Assembly: GCF_039543645.1 (NCBI RefSeq)
Contig: NZ_BAABKD010000002.1
Coordinates: 310,001 to 374,000 of the forward strand
DNA from: Paenalcaligenes hermetiae
GTDB lineage: Bacteria; Pseudomonadota; Gammaproteobacteria; Burkholderiales; Burkholderiaceae_B
Length of the DNA: 64,000 bases
Reading direction: 5' to 3'
This document shows, in pieces, positions 45,027 through 54,675 of the stretch. Position 1 is the first letter of the stretch, and every line of letters starts with the position of its first letter. The position numbers were made by a program, and so were the translations under genes. The notes beneath the pieces are model-generated. The model saw only the letters and a program-made list of their open reading frames with translations, had not been told where the DNA came from and searched no databases.

Positions 45027-45611
45027 TTAGTTAGTCCCTTCTCGAACCTTGCGTAGTTTCTCTGCAATCGCTTCACGCGCCCGAAAAATGCGTGAGCGCA
45101 CCGTACCAATAGGACAATCCATCGTCTGTGCGATATCCTCGTAGCTGAGACCTTCGATTTCACGCAATAATATAGCCGTACGTAATTCAGGTGCTAACTC
45201 GTTAATTGCTGTTTTCACTGCGCTCGCTACCTGACGGCTAACTAATTCTGACTCAGGGGTATTGATATCAGTTAGAGTGTCTAAAGCACTAAAAGTTTCC
45301 CCATCCTCGTTCTGATATTCGTTGAGTAACAGGGGGCGCCTGCCATTAGCTACCTGCCAATTGCGTGCGGAGTTAATCGCAATACGATATAACCATGTAT
45401 AAAAATTACTATCCCCTCTGAACTGCGGTAGAGCACGATACGCTTTAATAAAGGTTTCTTGTGCCACATCCTCGACCTCGGCAGGATCACTAATCATACG
45501 AGCAAGCAAGCGCATAATACGTCGTTGGTATTTTAAAACAAGCAAATCAAAAGCACGCTTATTGCCTTGCTGTACCTGATGGACCAAATCTTTATCTACA
45601 TCATGACTCAT
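45027..45611 (-). CDS. rpoE: Extracytoplasmic-function sigma factor RpoE (AlgU-type)
   Basis: This ECF sigma factor activates the envelope-stress response. Region 2 contains RRIMRLLARMISDPAEVEDV and YTWLYRIAINSARN; region 4 contains LREIEGLSYEDIAQTMDCPI with its helix-turn-helix. The length is 194 residues. It heads a run rpoE-rseA-rseB-mucD and overlaps the YgfX-like gene's stop by four bases, so it may also be read from the fabF side. Confidence 0.97.
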   Translation of the reverse strand: MSHDVDKDLVHQVQQGNKRAFDLLVLKYQRRIMRLLARMISDPAEVEDVAQETFIKAYRALPQFRGDSNFYTWLYRIAINSARNWQVANGRRPLLLNEYQNEDGETFSALDTLTDINTPESELVSRQVASAVKTAINELAPELRTAILLREIEGLSYEDIAQTMDCPIGTVRSRIFRAREAIAEKLRKVREGTN

Positions 45612-46057
45612 ATAGGATCTGCCAAAGAGGCCTGTTGATTAAGAAGCTGATAATAGCGTAAATGGATATGCGCTTGCCTCCATATTTCTGGGGTTACAGC
45701 ACTACGCCAAAGCGTGAAGTAGTGTGTCTTGTGCGGAAAGGTCCGATACCTATATTGAAATCGAACTACAACTGGACTATACCAGACGTGCGTCACAACA
45801 ATAGGGCTATTTGAAGAAAGAAGAAATGCCAGAGAAGGATCTAGATTTTGTAAAGTGAGTGCATGCTGTTGGCGCCACAAAAGATAAGCACCTGCGCTCA
45901 ACACCCATGCGGCAACTATTGCATACAGCCACCAAGCATAACCCCAGCGCAACCAAAGCCAACCACAAACAGTGAGCACTAGCCCATAAAAGAGCAATCC
46001 CAGCACGATCACGCGTAAAGAAATACCCGTGAAGCTGTGCTGGGATAATAAGCGCAT
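45608..46057 (-). CDS. YgfX-like membrane protein of unknown function
   Basis: A 149-residue protein with two adjacent transmembrane helices (about 16-34 and 39-60) and a C-terminal cytoplasmic domain (LWRSAVTPEIWRQAHIHLRY). The topology and the basic-aromatic tail resemble YgfX (CptA) proteins. It is placed between fabF and rpoE and overlaps rpoE by four bases, so it is co-expressed with the sigma-E operon. The function is unknown; the YgfX call is tentative. Confidence 0.6.
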   Translation of the reverse strand: MRLLSQHSFTGISLRVIVLGLLFYGLVLTVCGWLWLRWGYAWWLYAIVAAWVLSAGAYLLWRQQHALTLQNLDPSLAFLLSSNSPIVVTHVWYSPVVVRFQYRYRTFPHKTHYFTLWRSAVTPEIWRQAHIHLRYYQLLNQQASLADPI

Positions 46058-46060
46058 GGC

Positions 46061-47293
46061 TTAATCCAGACGACGCACCACCATGGTGCCGTTTGTGCCT
46101 CCAAACCCAAACGAATTGGAGACGGCCACATTGATTTTGGTCTCTCGTGCTTGATTGGCGCAATAGTCCAAATCGCACTCAGGATCCTGATTAAAAATAT
46201 TAATGGTAGGGGGGGAAACCTGATTGTATAAAGCCAGTGTTGTGAAAACAGCTTCGATCCCACCCGCTGCGCCGAGCAAATGCCCAGTCATCGATTTGGT
46301 GGAGTTAACAATCACATTTTTGGCGTGATCACCCAGAGCGAGTTTAATCGCTACGGTTTCATTGATATCACCAAGTGGGGTAGAGGTTCCGTGGGCGTTA
46401 ATATAATCGACTTCGTCCACATTAATCCCACCATTACGTAAGGCATTCAGCATACCACGGCGTGGGCCATCGCTATCAGGCATTGTAATATGATGCGCAT
46501 CCGAGCTCATGCCATAGCCAACGAACTCACCATAGATGCGAGCGCCACGCTTTTTCGCATGCTCGTATTCCTCGAGCACCAAGACCCCAGCGCCCTCGCC
46601 CATTACAAAACCGTCTCGATCGGTATCCCAAGGACGCGAAGCCGTTTCTGGGTCATCGTTGCGCGTAGACAGCGCACGCATGGCAGCAAAACCACCAATT
46701 CCCAGTGGGGATACGGTCGCCTCAGCCCCCCCAGCTACCATCACATCGGCATCGCCGTATTCAATCAAGCGCGCTGCATCACCAATAGAATGTAAGCCAG
46801 TGGTACATGCTGACACTACGGCATAGCTAGGACCTTTTAGCCCTAAAAGAATAGAAAGCTGCCCTGACACCAAGTTCACCAAAGAACCTGGCACAAAGAA
46901 AGGGGATATACGGCGCGGGCCACGTTCGAGGTAATCGGATTGTGTGGCCTCGATACGAGGTAAACCGCCAATCCCCGAGCCAACAATCACACCAATACGG
47001 TCGGCGTTGTCCTCGGTGACTTCTAGGCCAGCATCACGCCACGCCTGTACCCCAGCAGCAATACCATAATGGATAAAAGTATCCATTTGTTTGGCTTCTT
47101 TCGCTGAGATGTACTGCGTGACATCAAAATCTTTAACCTCACCCGCAATTTGGGCTGTGAGAGCCGAGGGATCAAAACGCGTAATACGCCCGATGCCTGA
47201 ACGCCCATTAACGATGTTATCCCATGCGGTGGAAATATCGTTGCCTACAGGGGAAACAATACCCAGACCGGTAATTACGACACGTCGTTTCAC
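46061..47293 (-). CDS. fabF: 3-oxoacyl-ACP synthase II
   Basis: FabF elongates acyl-ACP chains. The catalytic triad is Cys163 in VVSACTTG, the histidine in NAHGTSTPLGD and the second in STKSMTGHLLGAAGG. The length of 410 residues is standard. It follows acpP by 158 bp, in the conserved fabG-acpP-fabF order. Confidence 0.98.
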   Translation of the reverse strand: MKRRVVITGLGIVSPVGNDISTAWDNIVNGRSGIGRITRFDPSALTAQIAGEVKDFDVTQYISAKEAKQMDTFIHYGIAAGVQAWRDAGLEVTEDNADRIGVIVGSGIGGLPRIEATQSDYLERGPRRISPFFVPGSLVNLVSGQLSILLGLKGPSYAVVSACTTGLHSIGDAARLIEYGDADVMVAGGAEATVSPLGIGGFAAMRALSTRNDDPETASRPWDTDRDGFVMGEGAGVLVLEEYEHAKKRGARIYGEFVGYGMSSDAHHITMPDSDGPRRGMLNALRNGGINVDEVDYINAHGTSTPLGDINETVAIKLALGDHAKNVIVNSTKSMTGHLLGAAGGIEAVFTTLALYNQVSPPTINIFNQDPECDLDYCANQARETKINVAVSNSFGFGGTNGTMVVRRLD

Positions 47294-47451
47294 GGATGAC
47301 TCCTAAATACAAAAAAAGCGGTTCGTAGCGAATGACCCACGCTATGCTCCTAAAGATAGGTAAAGGGGCTAGTGTATCATTCTCTGTAAACCGCCTTGAG
47401 CTAAGGGGCAAGCCAAGCAGAAACTAAGCCTGCCCACACCCAGGTTTGAAA

Positions 47452-47691
47452 TTACTGCTCGCTGTTAGCGTTAATATAGTTAACAGCTTGCTGAACCGTC
47501 GTGATTTTCTCAGCTTCTTCGTCTGGGATTTCGGTTTCGAATTCGTCTTCGAGCGCCATCACGAGCTCGACCATGTCGAGCGAGTCGGCACCGAGGTCGT
47601 CAAGAAAAGAAGATTCGTTCTTGATCTCGGCTTCGTTGACGCCAAGTTGTTCAGCGACGATCTTCTTGACGCGCTGTTCGATGCTTTCCAT
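47452..47691 (-). CDS. acpP: Acyl carrier protein
   Basis: The 79-residue acidic protein has the phosphopantetheine serine at position 37 in LGADSLDMVEL. It carries growing acyl chains in the cytoplasm. A perfect TATAAT on the minus strand at plus 47726-47731 could be its own -10 box, consistent with the high expression expected for ACP. Confidence 0.99.
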   Translation of the reverse strand: MESIEQRVKKIVAEQLGVNEAEIKNESSFLDDLGADSLDMVELVMALEDEFETEIPDEEAEKITTVQQAVNYINANSEQ

Positions 47692-47871
47692 GCAGATTCT
47701 CCAAATTGGGGGTTAATTCCCACAAATTATAGCCAAACAAACACAAAGGGTGCAGGCTATGACCAAAAACGGCAATATCGGTTGTCTTTGAGTTCAAAGG
47801 CAAACTGATATGCCCCTTAAAAAATAGTAAAGTACGTAATTTAACCTTAGATGAGCTTTTCGCCAAGCCCT

Positions 47872-48612
47872 TTACATATACATACCACCATTAACATGCA
47901 AGGTAGTCCCTGTAATGTAATCGGCTTGAGGACCAGCCAAAAAGGCTACAGCATTCGCAATATCTTGGCTTTGCCCCAAACGCCCTAGGGGGATTTGGGT
48001 AAGTAAAGCGGCTTGTTGGTCCTCTGAAAGTGCACGCGTCATATCGGTATCGATAAAACCCGGAGCAACACAGTTGACCGTAATATTGCGACTGCCCAAT
48101 TCACGCGCCAGAGCACGCGACATCCCAGCTACACCAGCTTTAGCCGCCGCGTAGTTGGCTTGCCCAGGGTTGCCGCTATAGCCAACCACTGAGCTGATGT
48201 TTATTATACGACCCCAGCGGGCTTTCATCATAGGACGAATAACCGCACGACTTAAGCGGAATACAGCCCGTAGGTTAGTGTTAAGTACCGCATCAAAATC
48301 GTCGTCTTTGAGACGCATAGCAAGGTTATCACGAGTGATCCCTGCATTGTTTACCAGTATATGAGGACCACCCTCTTTAGACAATTGGGCAATTAAGTCA
48401 TCACAAGCTTGGTCATCGTTTACGTCAAGCTGTACACCGCGCCCTGTTTCACTGTTTAAATAAGCGGTAATTGCATCAGCACCAGCCTGCGTGGTCGCTG
48501 TGCCAATAACCTGAGCACCTAGCGACTGCAGCTCCAAAGCAATGGCTTGACCGATACCACGGGAGGCCCCTGTCACTAAAGCAATTTTTCCGGCTAATGG
48601 GGTAGTTGTCAT
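47872..48612 (-). CDS. fabG: 3-oxoacyl-ACP reductase
   Basis: A short-chain dehydrogenase of 246 residues that reduces beta-ketoacyl-ACP with NADPH. TGASRGIGQAIA is the cofactor motif, NNAGITRDN the second, and SGNPGQANYAAAKAG the catalytic YxxxK. It starts directly after fabD (one base) and ends 180 bp before acpP. Confidence 0.98.
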   Translation of the reverse strand: MTTTPLAGKIALVTGASRGIGQAIALELQSLGAQVIGTATTQAGADAITAYLNSETGRGVQLDVNDDQACDDLIAQLSKEGGPHILVNNAGITRDNLAMRLKDDDFDAVLNTNLRAVFRLSRAVIRPMMKARWGRIINISSVVGYSGNPGQANYAAAKAGVAGMSRALARELGSRNITVNCVAPGFIDTDMTRALSEDQQAALLTQIPLGRLGQSQDIANAVAFLAGPQADYITGTTLHVNGGMYM

Positions 48613-48613
48613 A

Positions 48614-49546
48614 TTATGCGTTTAACTGATTAAATGTCTGTTCAAGTGAGGCGGGGTCCTGAATAGAGAACACCTGAATTTCTTTGTCTATGCGCTTAAT
48701 TAGCCCAGATAGCACCTTGCCGGGACCACATTCTACAATATGAGTCACTCCCTGATCACGCATTTTCTGAATGGTTTGCACCCAGCGTACAGGTTGCCAT
48801 GCTTGGCGCACTAAAGCCGACTTAATCGCATCGATCTCTACGGGCATCTCTACATCCACGTTATTGATGACCGGTATACGAGGACTATGCATTTGAATTT
48901 GATCTAGGGCTTGCTCAAGTATTTTTGACGCTGGCTCGATTAAGCTGGAATGAAAGGGGGCAGACACAGGCAATAACATAGCACGCCTTGCTCCCGCAGA
49001 CTTTGCGATTTCGCAAGCACGCTCAACGGCCTCTTTGTGCCCTGCAATCACAATCTGCCCAGGTGCATTAAAGTTAACTGGCTCTACGACTTGGCCTTGG
49101 GCTGCCAGCGAACATACGTCTTGAATTTGTTGATCATCAAGATTCAAAACCGCAGCCATTGCCCCAACCCCTACGGGTACAGCGTCCTGCATAGCATTAG
49201 CACGAATACGAACAAGCTTAACCGCATCGGCTAAATCAAACACGCCAGCCGCGGTTAGCGCAGAGTATTCCCCTAAGCTGTGCCCTGCTACCATGTCCGG
49301 CAAAGCCCCACCAGCCTCTATCCATGCCCTAAACATAGCTACTGCAGCCAGAAGCATGGCAGGCTGAGTATTTGTTGTAAGATTTAAATCTGTGTCGGGA
49401 CCCTGAGCAATTAAAGCGCCTAAATCCTGCCCTAAAGCCTGATTGGCGGTTGTAATGGCCTGCTGCACTACGGTATGGTCTGCCCATGCATCGAGCATGC
49501 CTACCGTTTGCGAACCTTGTCCTGGGAAAACAAATGCGATTTTCAT
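48614..49546 (-). CDS. fabD: Malonyl-CoA-ACP transacylase
   Basis: FabD loads malonyl groups onto ACP. The nucleophile Ser90 lies in VAGHSLGEYSAL and the start is KIAFVFPGQGSQ. The length is 310 residues from the ATG at 49546; a longer in-frame start at 49588 would add 14 residues absent from the family. Confidence 0.97.
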   Translation of the reverse strand: MKIAFVFPGQGSQTVGMLDAWADHTVVQQAITTANQALGQDLGALIAQGPDTDLNLTTNTQPAMLLAAVAMFRAWIEAGGALPDMVAGHSLGEYSALTAAGVFDLADAVKLVRIRANAMQDAVPVGVGAMAAVLNLDDQQIQDVCSLAAQGQVVEPVNFNAPGQIVIAGHKEAVERACEIAKSAGARRAMLLPVSAPFHSSLIEPASKILEQALDQIQMHSPRIPVINNVDVEMPVEIDAIKSALVRQAWQPVRWVQTIQKMRDQGVTHIVECGPGKVLSGLIKRIDKEIQVFSIQDPASLEQTFNQLNA

Positions 49547-49595
49547 AGTGTTATTGTGAATGAATGAAGTTGCCGTCAAGCCTAACACAAAAAAA

Positions 49596-50570
49596 CTACA
49601 TGCGCGCTAGGATAGAACCCCAAGTAAAACCACCACCTACCCCCTGCATCAGCACCACCTGACCCGCTTGAATGCGCCCATCTTTACGTGCGGCATCTAA
49701 GGCCAGCGGCACACTGGCTGCTGAAGTATTGGCATGTTTATCTAGAGTTATGACCACTTTTTCAGAGGGCATACCTAATTTGCGCCCAATGAAGTTAATA
49801 ATGCGCACATTCGCTTGGTGCGGCACCATCCAGTCGATTTGCTCTAAGGTCAAACCGGCTTGCTCGGCTACCTCTTGCGCTGACTTAGTCAGTGCATTCA
49901 CCGCAAACTTGAATACGGCTTGGCCATCCATACGTAAAAAAGGGTCTCCTATGACTTCACCATAAGAAACATTACCCGCCGTACAAAGAATATGGTTTTG
50001 GCTCCCATCGGCATTAAGCTTAGCAGCTAATAAGCCCGGCTCTGATGACTGGGTAAGCACCACCGCCCCCGCACCATCGCCAAAAAGCACGCATGTGCCT
50101 CGGTCTTTCCAGTCCAATATGCTGGAAAACACCTCGGCACCAATGACTAATGCTGTTTTCGCCACCCCAGCTTTAATCAGAGCATCCGCTGTTGTTAACG
50201 CATATACAAAACCACTACAAACCGCCTGTACATCAAAAGCTGCCCCACCAGATATACCTAATTGGCTCTGAACCAAACATGCCGTACTAGGGAAAATATG
50301 ATCTGGGGTTGAAGTAGCAACAATGATTAAGTCTACCTCTGCGGCATGGATACCGGCATCGTTAATCGCTGCTCGCGCTGCATGCGTCGCCAGCTGACTA
50401 GAAGTGACACCACGATCCGCTAAGTGACGCTGACGAATACCCGTACGTTCTGTAATCCACGCGTCCGAGGTCTCCACCCCCTGCTGGGCTAGCTGCGCAG
50501 CAAGATCATCATTAGAGACAACACGAGGGGGTAAATAAGCCCCTGTCCCGATTATTTTGGTATATGGCAT
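49596..50570 (-). CDS. fabH: 3-oxoacyl-ACP synthase III
   Basis: FabH starts fatty acid synthesis by condensing acetyl-CoA and malonyl-ACP. Catalytic Cys118 lies in DVQAVCSGFVYAL, with His in VPHQANVRII and Asn in KHANTSAASVPLA. The length is 324 residues from the ATG at 50570, which has AAGGA nine bases upstream. A start at 50627 would overlap plsX and is rejected. Confidence 0.97.
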   Translation of the reverse strand: MPYTKIIGTGAYLPPRVVSNDDLAAQLAQQGVETSDAWITERTGIRQRHLADRGVTSSQLATHAARAAINDAGIHAAEVDLIIVATSTPDHIFPSTACLVQSQLGISGGAAFDVQAVCSGFVYALTTADALIKAGVAKTALVIGAEVFSSILDWKDRGTCVLFGDGAGAVVLTQSSEPGLLAAKLNADGSQNHILCTAGNVSYGEVIGDPFLRMDGQAVFKFAVNALTKSAQEVAEQAGLTLEQIDWMVPHQANVRIINFIGRKLGMPSEKVVITLDKHANTSAASVPLALDAARKDGRIQAGQVVLMQGVGGGFTWGSILARM

Positions 50571-50592
50571 AGCAAGTAGTCCTTGAAGATGC

Positions 50593-51672
50593 TTAGAGCG
50601 CGGATTCAGGGTGCGGATCGACAGCAACCGTCTCGTCGTTTTGGGCCTCGAGGCGAAGCCGTAGATTTTGAATGGCCTCGTTGATACCTGCTAGCAAACC
50701 ATGTTTCGAGGCATCACGAGCGCGCTGCAAAGCATATCCAAACGCATAAGCATCCGCTGAGCCGTGGCTTTTTATTACAATCCCACGCAAGCCGAGCAAA
50801 GCGGCTCCGTTATAACGACGGTTATCGACACGGTCGCCTAAGCGATTTAAAACGGGTTTTGCCACTAAGCCGGCCGCCATAGATAAACTGTTGCGCGTGA
50901 ATTCTTCTCGTAACATCGAGGCGACCATTTTGGCTAGCCCTTCTAGGGATTTCAAAACCACATTGCCGACAAAACCGTCACATACAATGACATCCACAGT
51001 ACCTTTACAGATGTCATCGCCCTCTACGTTACCATAGAAGTTCAAACCGCTATGACGCAGGAGCTCTGAAGCCTGTTTTACGACCTCGTTGCCTTTGATG
51101 ACTTCTTCGCCGATATTAAGCAAACCGATGGAAGGACTAGGATGTTTATCCACAATCGAAGCTAATGCTGAACCCATCATGGCAAACTGCAACAAATGCT
51201 CTGCTGTGCAGTCTACATTTGCTCCTAAGTCGAGCATGAGAGTAGCACCGCCCTTTTGGTTGGGGATAGAGGTAGCAATGGCAGGACGACTGATTCCATC
51301 GAGTGTTTTCAACACATAGCGAGAAATCGCCATCCACGCGCCGGTGTTTCCGGCAGAGATACATGCATCAGCCTGCCCGTCTTTGACGAGCTGCGCTGCT
51401 ACACGCATAGAAGAATCTTTTTTGCGCCGTAACGCGACCTCTACCGCATCGTCCATAGTAACGATCTCTGAGGCGTGTACGATTTGATACCAGTCACGAC
51501 TTATGGAGCCATGGCTAGCTAAGGCTTCAGCTATACGAGCCCCATCGCCCACTAATAAGCAATACACATCATCATATTGCGAGGCAAACTGTATCGCAGC
51601 GGGAATAGTGACGGCTAAGCCGATATCCCCGCCCATACAGTCAATGGCGATACGAACGGATTGTTTTGACAT
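50593..51672 (-). CDS. plsX: Phosphate acyltransferase PlsX
   Basis: PlsX converts acyl-ACP to acyl-phosphate, the first step toward phosphatidic acid with PlsY. The start SVRIAIDCMGGDIGL and the motifs SAGNTGAWM and CDGFVGNVVLKSLEG are typical. The length is 359 residues. Gene order rpmF-plsX-fabH-fabD-fabG is the standard cluster. Confidence 0.97.
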   Translation of the reverse strand: MSKQSVRIAIDCMGGDIGLAVTIPAAIQFASQYDDVYCLLVGDGARIAEALASHGSISRDWYQIVHASEIVTMDDAVEVALRRKKDSSMRVAAQLVKDGQADACISAGNTGAWMAISRYVLKTLDGISRPAIATSIPNQKGGATLMLDLGANVDCTAEHLLQFAMMGSALASIVDKHPSPSIGLLNIGEEVIKGNEVVKQASELLRHSGLNFYGNVEGDDICKGTVDVIVCDGFVGNVVLKSLEGLAKMVASMLREEFTRNSLSMAAGLVAKPVLNRLGDRVDNRRYNGAALLGLRGIVIKSHGSADAYAFGYALQRARDASKHGLLAGINEAIQNLRLRLEAQNDETVAVDPHPESAL

Positions 51673-51714
51673 GAGAAATGCTACGGCGCAACAAACGAAG
51701 ACTGATTACGTAAA

Positions 51715-51897
51715 TTAATCGTCGTTTTTTGTTTGTAGCACTTTGCGACCGCGGTAAACACCGTTAGGGCTGATATGGTGACGCAAGTGCAATTCGCCAG
51801 TGGTTGGCTCGATTGCGGTAGCAGGACCGGTTAAGGCATCGTGAGAACGACGCATGCCACGACGAGACGGGCTCTTTTTATTTTGCTGAACAGCCAT
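51715..51897 (-). CDS. rpmF: Ribosomal protein L32 (bL32)
   Basis: A 60-residue protein starting MAVQQNKKSPSRRGMRRSHD, with the HHISPNGVYRGRKVL end. It has no zinc cysteines. It lies between yceD and plsX, the conserved order. Confidence 0.98.
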   Translation of the reverse strand: MAVQQNKKSPSRRGMRRSHDALTGPATAIEPTTGELHLRHHISPNGVYRGRKVLQTKNDD

Positions 51898-51957
51898 GAT
51901 GACTCCTGTACACAGAGCAGATCAACAATGACCAGCCCCGTAAATGAAAAAATAAAG

Positions 51958-52473
51958 TTACGATTTTTTTAATTGGCTGAGGACGGCAAAAGGATTGGGT
52001 TTTTCGTCTTCGGCCTCTTCGCTTTGGTGTTGTAATGCTTCCGGTAAATCGGGGCATTCGGTATGGCGCGGCACGTAGGGCAGACTGAGAATCAGTTCGT
52101 CCTCGATGAGCTCCAACGCATTCAGTTGACGTGATGCCAAAATGCGTTCGGGCGTATCGGGATCATCAATATCTACGTCCAGCTCGGCCTTGTCTTCGAC
52201 CACCAACACCGTTGTGTCTGCCTGGATGGCATAGTCAAAGTCTTTTAAGCAGCGCTGACAGTTTAACACCACACTGCCTTTGAGCTGAACCCGAAGAAAA
52301 GATTGTCCCGCACGATCTGTTAAGCCCTGAATAGACCACTGTAACAATTGATCGTGTTGTGCCGGTAAGCCTTCTAGCGCACGAACAAAATCAGAAATTG
52401 GGCTTTGCGCCTGTATAGTCTGACCGTTACGTGTAAACACGGCAGTATCTATGAGATATTGTGTTTGCTGCAA
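51958..52473 (-). CDS. yceD: DUF177/YceD family ribosome-associated protein
   Basis: YceD proteins affect 23S rRNA abundance in plants and bacteria; their role is still vague. LNCQRCLKDFDY gives the CxxC motif and RQLNALELIEDELILSLP the core. I chose the TTG at 52473 (171 residues, the family's usual length) with GGA ten bases upstream. The frame is open to a GTG at 52545, but that stretch contains a good minus-strand promoter and cannot be translated from it. It is the first gene of the yceD-rpmF-plsX-fab group. Confidence 0.85.
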   Translation of the reverse strand: MQQTQYLIDTAVFTRNGQTIQAQSPISDFVRALEGLPAQHDQLLQWSIQGLTDRAGQSFLRVQLKGSVVLNCQRCLKDFDYAIQADTTVLVVEDKAELDVDIDDPDTPERILASRQLNALELIEDELILSLPYVPRHTECPDLPEALQHQSEEAEDEKPNPFAVLSQLKKS

Positions 52474-52506
52474 GGCAGATGTTTCCAATAACGAAGAAAA
52501 AGAGTG

Positions 52507-52536
52507 ATAATAACGCGTTGACGGCAAGCTCGTCAA
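52507..52536 (-). promoter_or_regulatory. Predicted promoter of yceD-rpmF-plsX-fabHDG
   Basis: Minus-strand TTGACG (plus 52531-52536) and TATTAT (plus 52507-52512) are spaced 18 bp. TTGACG and its mirror (plus 52518-52523) form an inverted repeat, so maf on the other strand could share the region. Confidence 0.55.
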
Positions 52537-52568
52537 ACAATTCACCCATTTTACACCACAAAATCATT

Positions 52569-53165
52569 ATGCGTCTTATTCTGGCATCGGGCTCGGTTTA
52601 TCGCCGGGCTTTACTCGAACGACTTCAACTCCCCTTCGATGTGATTTCTCCGGATGTGGACGAAAGCCCGCTTCCTGATGAAACCCCCGATCAGCTCGCA
52701 CAACGCTTAGCTCAAGCAAAAGCCTTGAAAATAGCTCGAGCTCACCCTGAAGCCATTGTAATCGGCTCGGATCAGGTGGCAGCGCTGGGGCATTTCTGTT
52801 TAGGTAAACCAGGATCCCATGAGCAAGCGACCAAACAACTCCAGCAGCTCAGTGGCCAAAAAGTGGTTTTTCATACAGCCTTATGCGTGGCACAAAACAC
52901 ACAGTTCCACACCGTCAACGTGCTTACCACGTGCCATTTTCGCGAGCTGAGCCTAGCAGAAATCCAAAGCTATCTACTGCGCGAGAAGCCCTACGACACT
53001 GCGGGTAGTGCCAAAGCAGAGAGCCTAGGCATCGCGCTGATGCAATCCATGCAGTCCGATGATCCAACTGCCATTATTGGCCTGCCCATGATCGAACTGT
53101 GCCGCTTATTACGCGCTTTTGGCATTAACCCCCTCACCGCCCCAGTATCCTTAGCTCATGTCTAA
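52569..53165 (+). CDS. Maf-like nucleoside triphosphate pyrophosphatase (YceF subtype)
   Basis: A housecleaning nucleotide pyrophosphatase of 198 residues. The start MRLILASGSVYRRALLERL contains the SxxR motif, VDESPLPDETP the acidic motif, and GSDQVAALG and KPYDTAGSAK are family signatures. A longer frame from 52461 is rejected in favour of the ATG at 52569. It overlaps the next gene by eight bases. Confidence 0.95.
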   Translation: MRLILASGSVYRRALLERLQLPFDVISPDVDESPLPDETPDQLAQRLAQAKALKIARAHPEAIVIGSDQVAALGHFCLGKPGSHEQATKQLQQLSGQKVVFHTALCVAQNTQFHTVNVLTTCHFRELSLAEIQSYLLREKPYDTAGSAKAESLGIALMQSMQSDDPTAIIGLPMIELCRLLRAFGINPLTAPVSLAHV

Positions 53166-53874
53166 AACCTTACACTTAATCCCTGTGCCACTTGGCCAAA
53201 GCGATAATGCTCATTGGCTCCCTGCTTCTGTGCAACGACAAGCCAGCCAGTTACGCTGTTTTATTGTAGAAAATGCAAAAACCGCGCGTGCTTTTTTAAA
53301 ACAAATGGGCACTGAACATGCTATCCAAGACATCACGCTCTACCAACTAGATAAACGGGGCACACCAAAAAAGCAAATACAACAATGGCTACAAAGCCCG
53401 GCTGCTTCCGAGGGCATAGGGCTGATGTCTGAAGCTGGCTGTCCTGCGGTTGCCGACCCCGGTGCTGTTGTGGTGACTATGGCTCATGAGCTAGGTTTTC
53501 AAGTCAAAGCCCATGTCGGGCCCTCTTCTATTTTGCTTGGCCTGATGGCCAGCGGCTTGGATGGACAAAATTTCTGCTTCCATGGCTATGTGCCTAAGCA
53601 GTCAGATGAGCAAGTCCGCACCCTAAAACTCTGGGAGCAACAGTCTAAAAAACACCAGCAATCCCAGATTTTTATCGAAACCCCCTATCGCAACCCCGCT
53701 TTATTTGATGCCTTGGTGAGAACCCTTGAGCCCTCAACCCGGCTCTGTGTAGCAAGAGCGTTAACCACCGAAGAGGAATGGGTTAAAACCTATACGGTAA
53801 GCCAATGGCGTAACCAGCCTCCCCCTGAGCTTAATAAACTACCAACTTTATTTTTATTTCAGGCTTATGCGTAA
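53158..53874 (+). CDS. SAM-dependent methyltransferase, RsmI-like tetrapyrrole methylase family
   Basis: The 238-residue protein has the TP-methylase fold of RsmI/YraL: LHLIPVPLGQ at the start, EAGCPAVADPGAVVV in the middle and ETPYRNPALFDALV near residue 175. It is shorter than true RsmI (about 280) and lacks its C-terminal part, so it is a paralogue whose target is uncertain. It is coupled to maf in front and to the amidase gene behind (eight-base overlaps on both sides). Confidence 0.85.
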   Translation: MSKTLHLIPVPLGQSDNAHWLPASVQRQASQLRCFIVENAKTARAFLKQMGTEHAIQDITLYQLDKRGTPKKQIQQWLQSPAASEGIGLMSEAGCPAVADPGAVVVTMAHELGFQVKAHVGPSSILLGLMASGLDGQNFCFHGYVPKQSDEQVRTLKLWEQQSKKHQQSQIFIETPYRNPALFDALVRTLEPSTRLCVARALTTEEEWVKTYTVSQWRNQPPPELNKLPTLFLFQAYA

Positions 53875-54658
53875 TTACTTCCGTTTAGCCCTTCTTGCTA
53901 TCCCATTCATTTTAACGGCTTGCAGCACCGCCCCTCGCATTGGTGGCCATCCTGTCATCACAGATATAGAAGCGATTGGGCAAAATAGTCGTGTTCGCCA
54001 TCTTGTGCTGCACTATACATCAGCTGATACCCCTACCTCGCTCCGTGTACTCAGTCAAAAAAACGTAAGTAGTCACTATCTCATCACAGATGAGACCCCA
54101 CCCCGTCTCTACCGTCTAGTCGATGAAAGCCAGCGCGCTTGGCATGCTGGAGTCAGCCAGTGGTATCACTATAAGGACTTAAACACGAGCTCTATAGGCA
54201 TCGAAATCGTCAATGCAGGCAAGCAAGCTGAAGACCAATGGACACCTTATACGGCAGCACAAATTGAGCTACTGATCACTCTTGCTCAAGATATTATTCA
54301 GCGCCACGGCATCACCCCCGCTAATATTGTTGGTCATAGTGATATTGCCCCACAGCGTAAAATCGACCCAGGCCCACTTTTCCCCTGGGAGCAATTAGCT
54401 GCTCATGGCATCGGGCGCTGGTATAACGCACAACAAGCTTTACAATGGCAACAATACTATTTAGATAATGGCTTACCCTCGTATTTGGAAATACAACAGC
54501 TATTAAAAAAAGCGGGTTATGCCGTGCCAGAGCATGGCCAATGGGATCGGGCCTCGCAAAATGTTTTAGCTGCTTTTCAAATGCACTATAGACCCAGTCG
54601 CTATGATGGTCTCCCCGACGCCCAAACCCTTGGTATTTTGAAAGCACTACGCGAGTGA
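53867..54658 (+). CDS. N-acetylmuramoyl-L-alanine amidase lipoprotein (AmiD-like)
   Basis: A predicted lipoprotein (lipobox LTAC, about residue 19) with an Amidase_2 domain that cleaves the bond between muramic acid and the stem peptide. The zinc ligands are His in RHLVLHYTSAD and in GHSDIAPQRKIDPG, and EIVNAG gives an active-site glutamate. A C-terminal peptidoglycan-binding domain lies at about 195-262. The length is 263 residues. AmiD-like proteins sit in the outer membrane. Confidence 0.92.
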   Translation: MRNYFRLALLAIPFILTACSTAPRIGGHPVITDIEAIGQNSRVRHLVLHYTSADTPTSLRVLSQKNVSSHYLITDETPPRLYRLVDESQRAWHAGVSQWYHYKDLNTSSIGIEIVNAGKQAEDQWTPYTAAQIELLITLAQDIIQRHGITPANIVGHSDIAPQRKIDPGPLFPWEQLAAHGIGRWYNAQQALQWQQYYLDNGLPSYLEIQQLLKKAGYAVPEHGQWDRASQNVLAAFQMHYRPSRYDGLPDAQTLGILKALRE

Positions 54659-54675
54659 CCACGCTGTGCTCTCTC

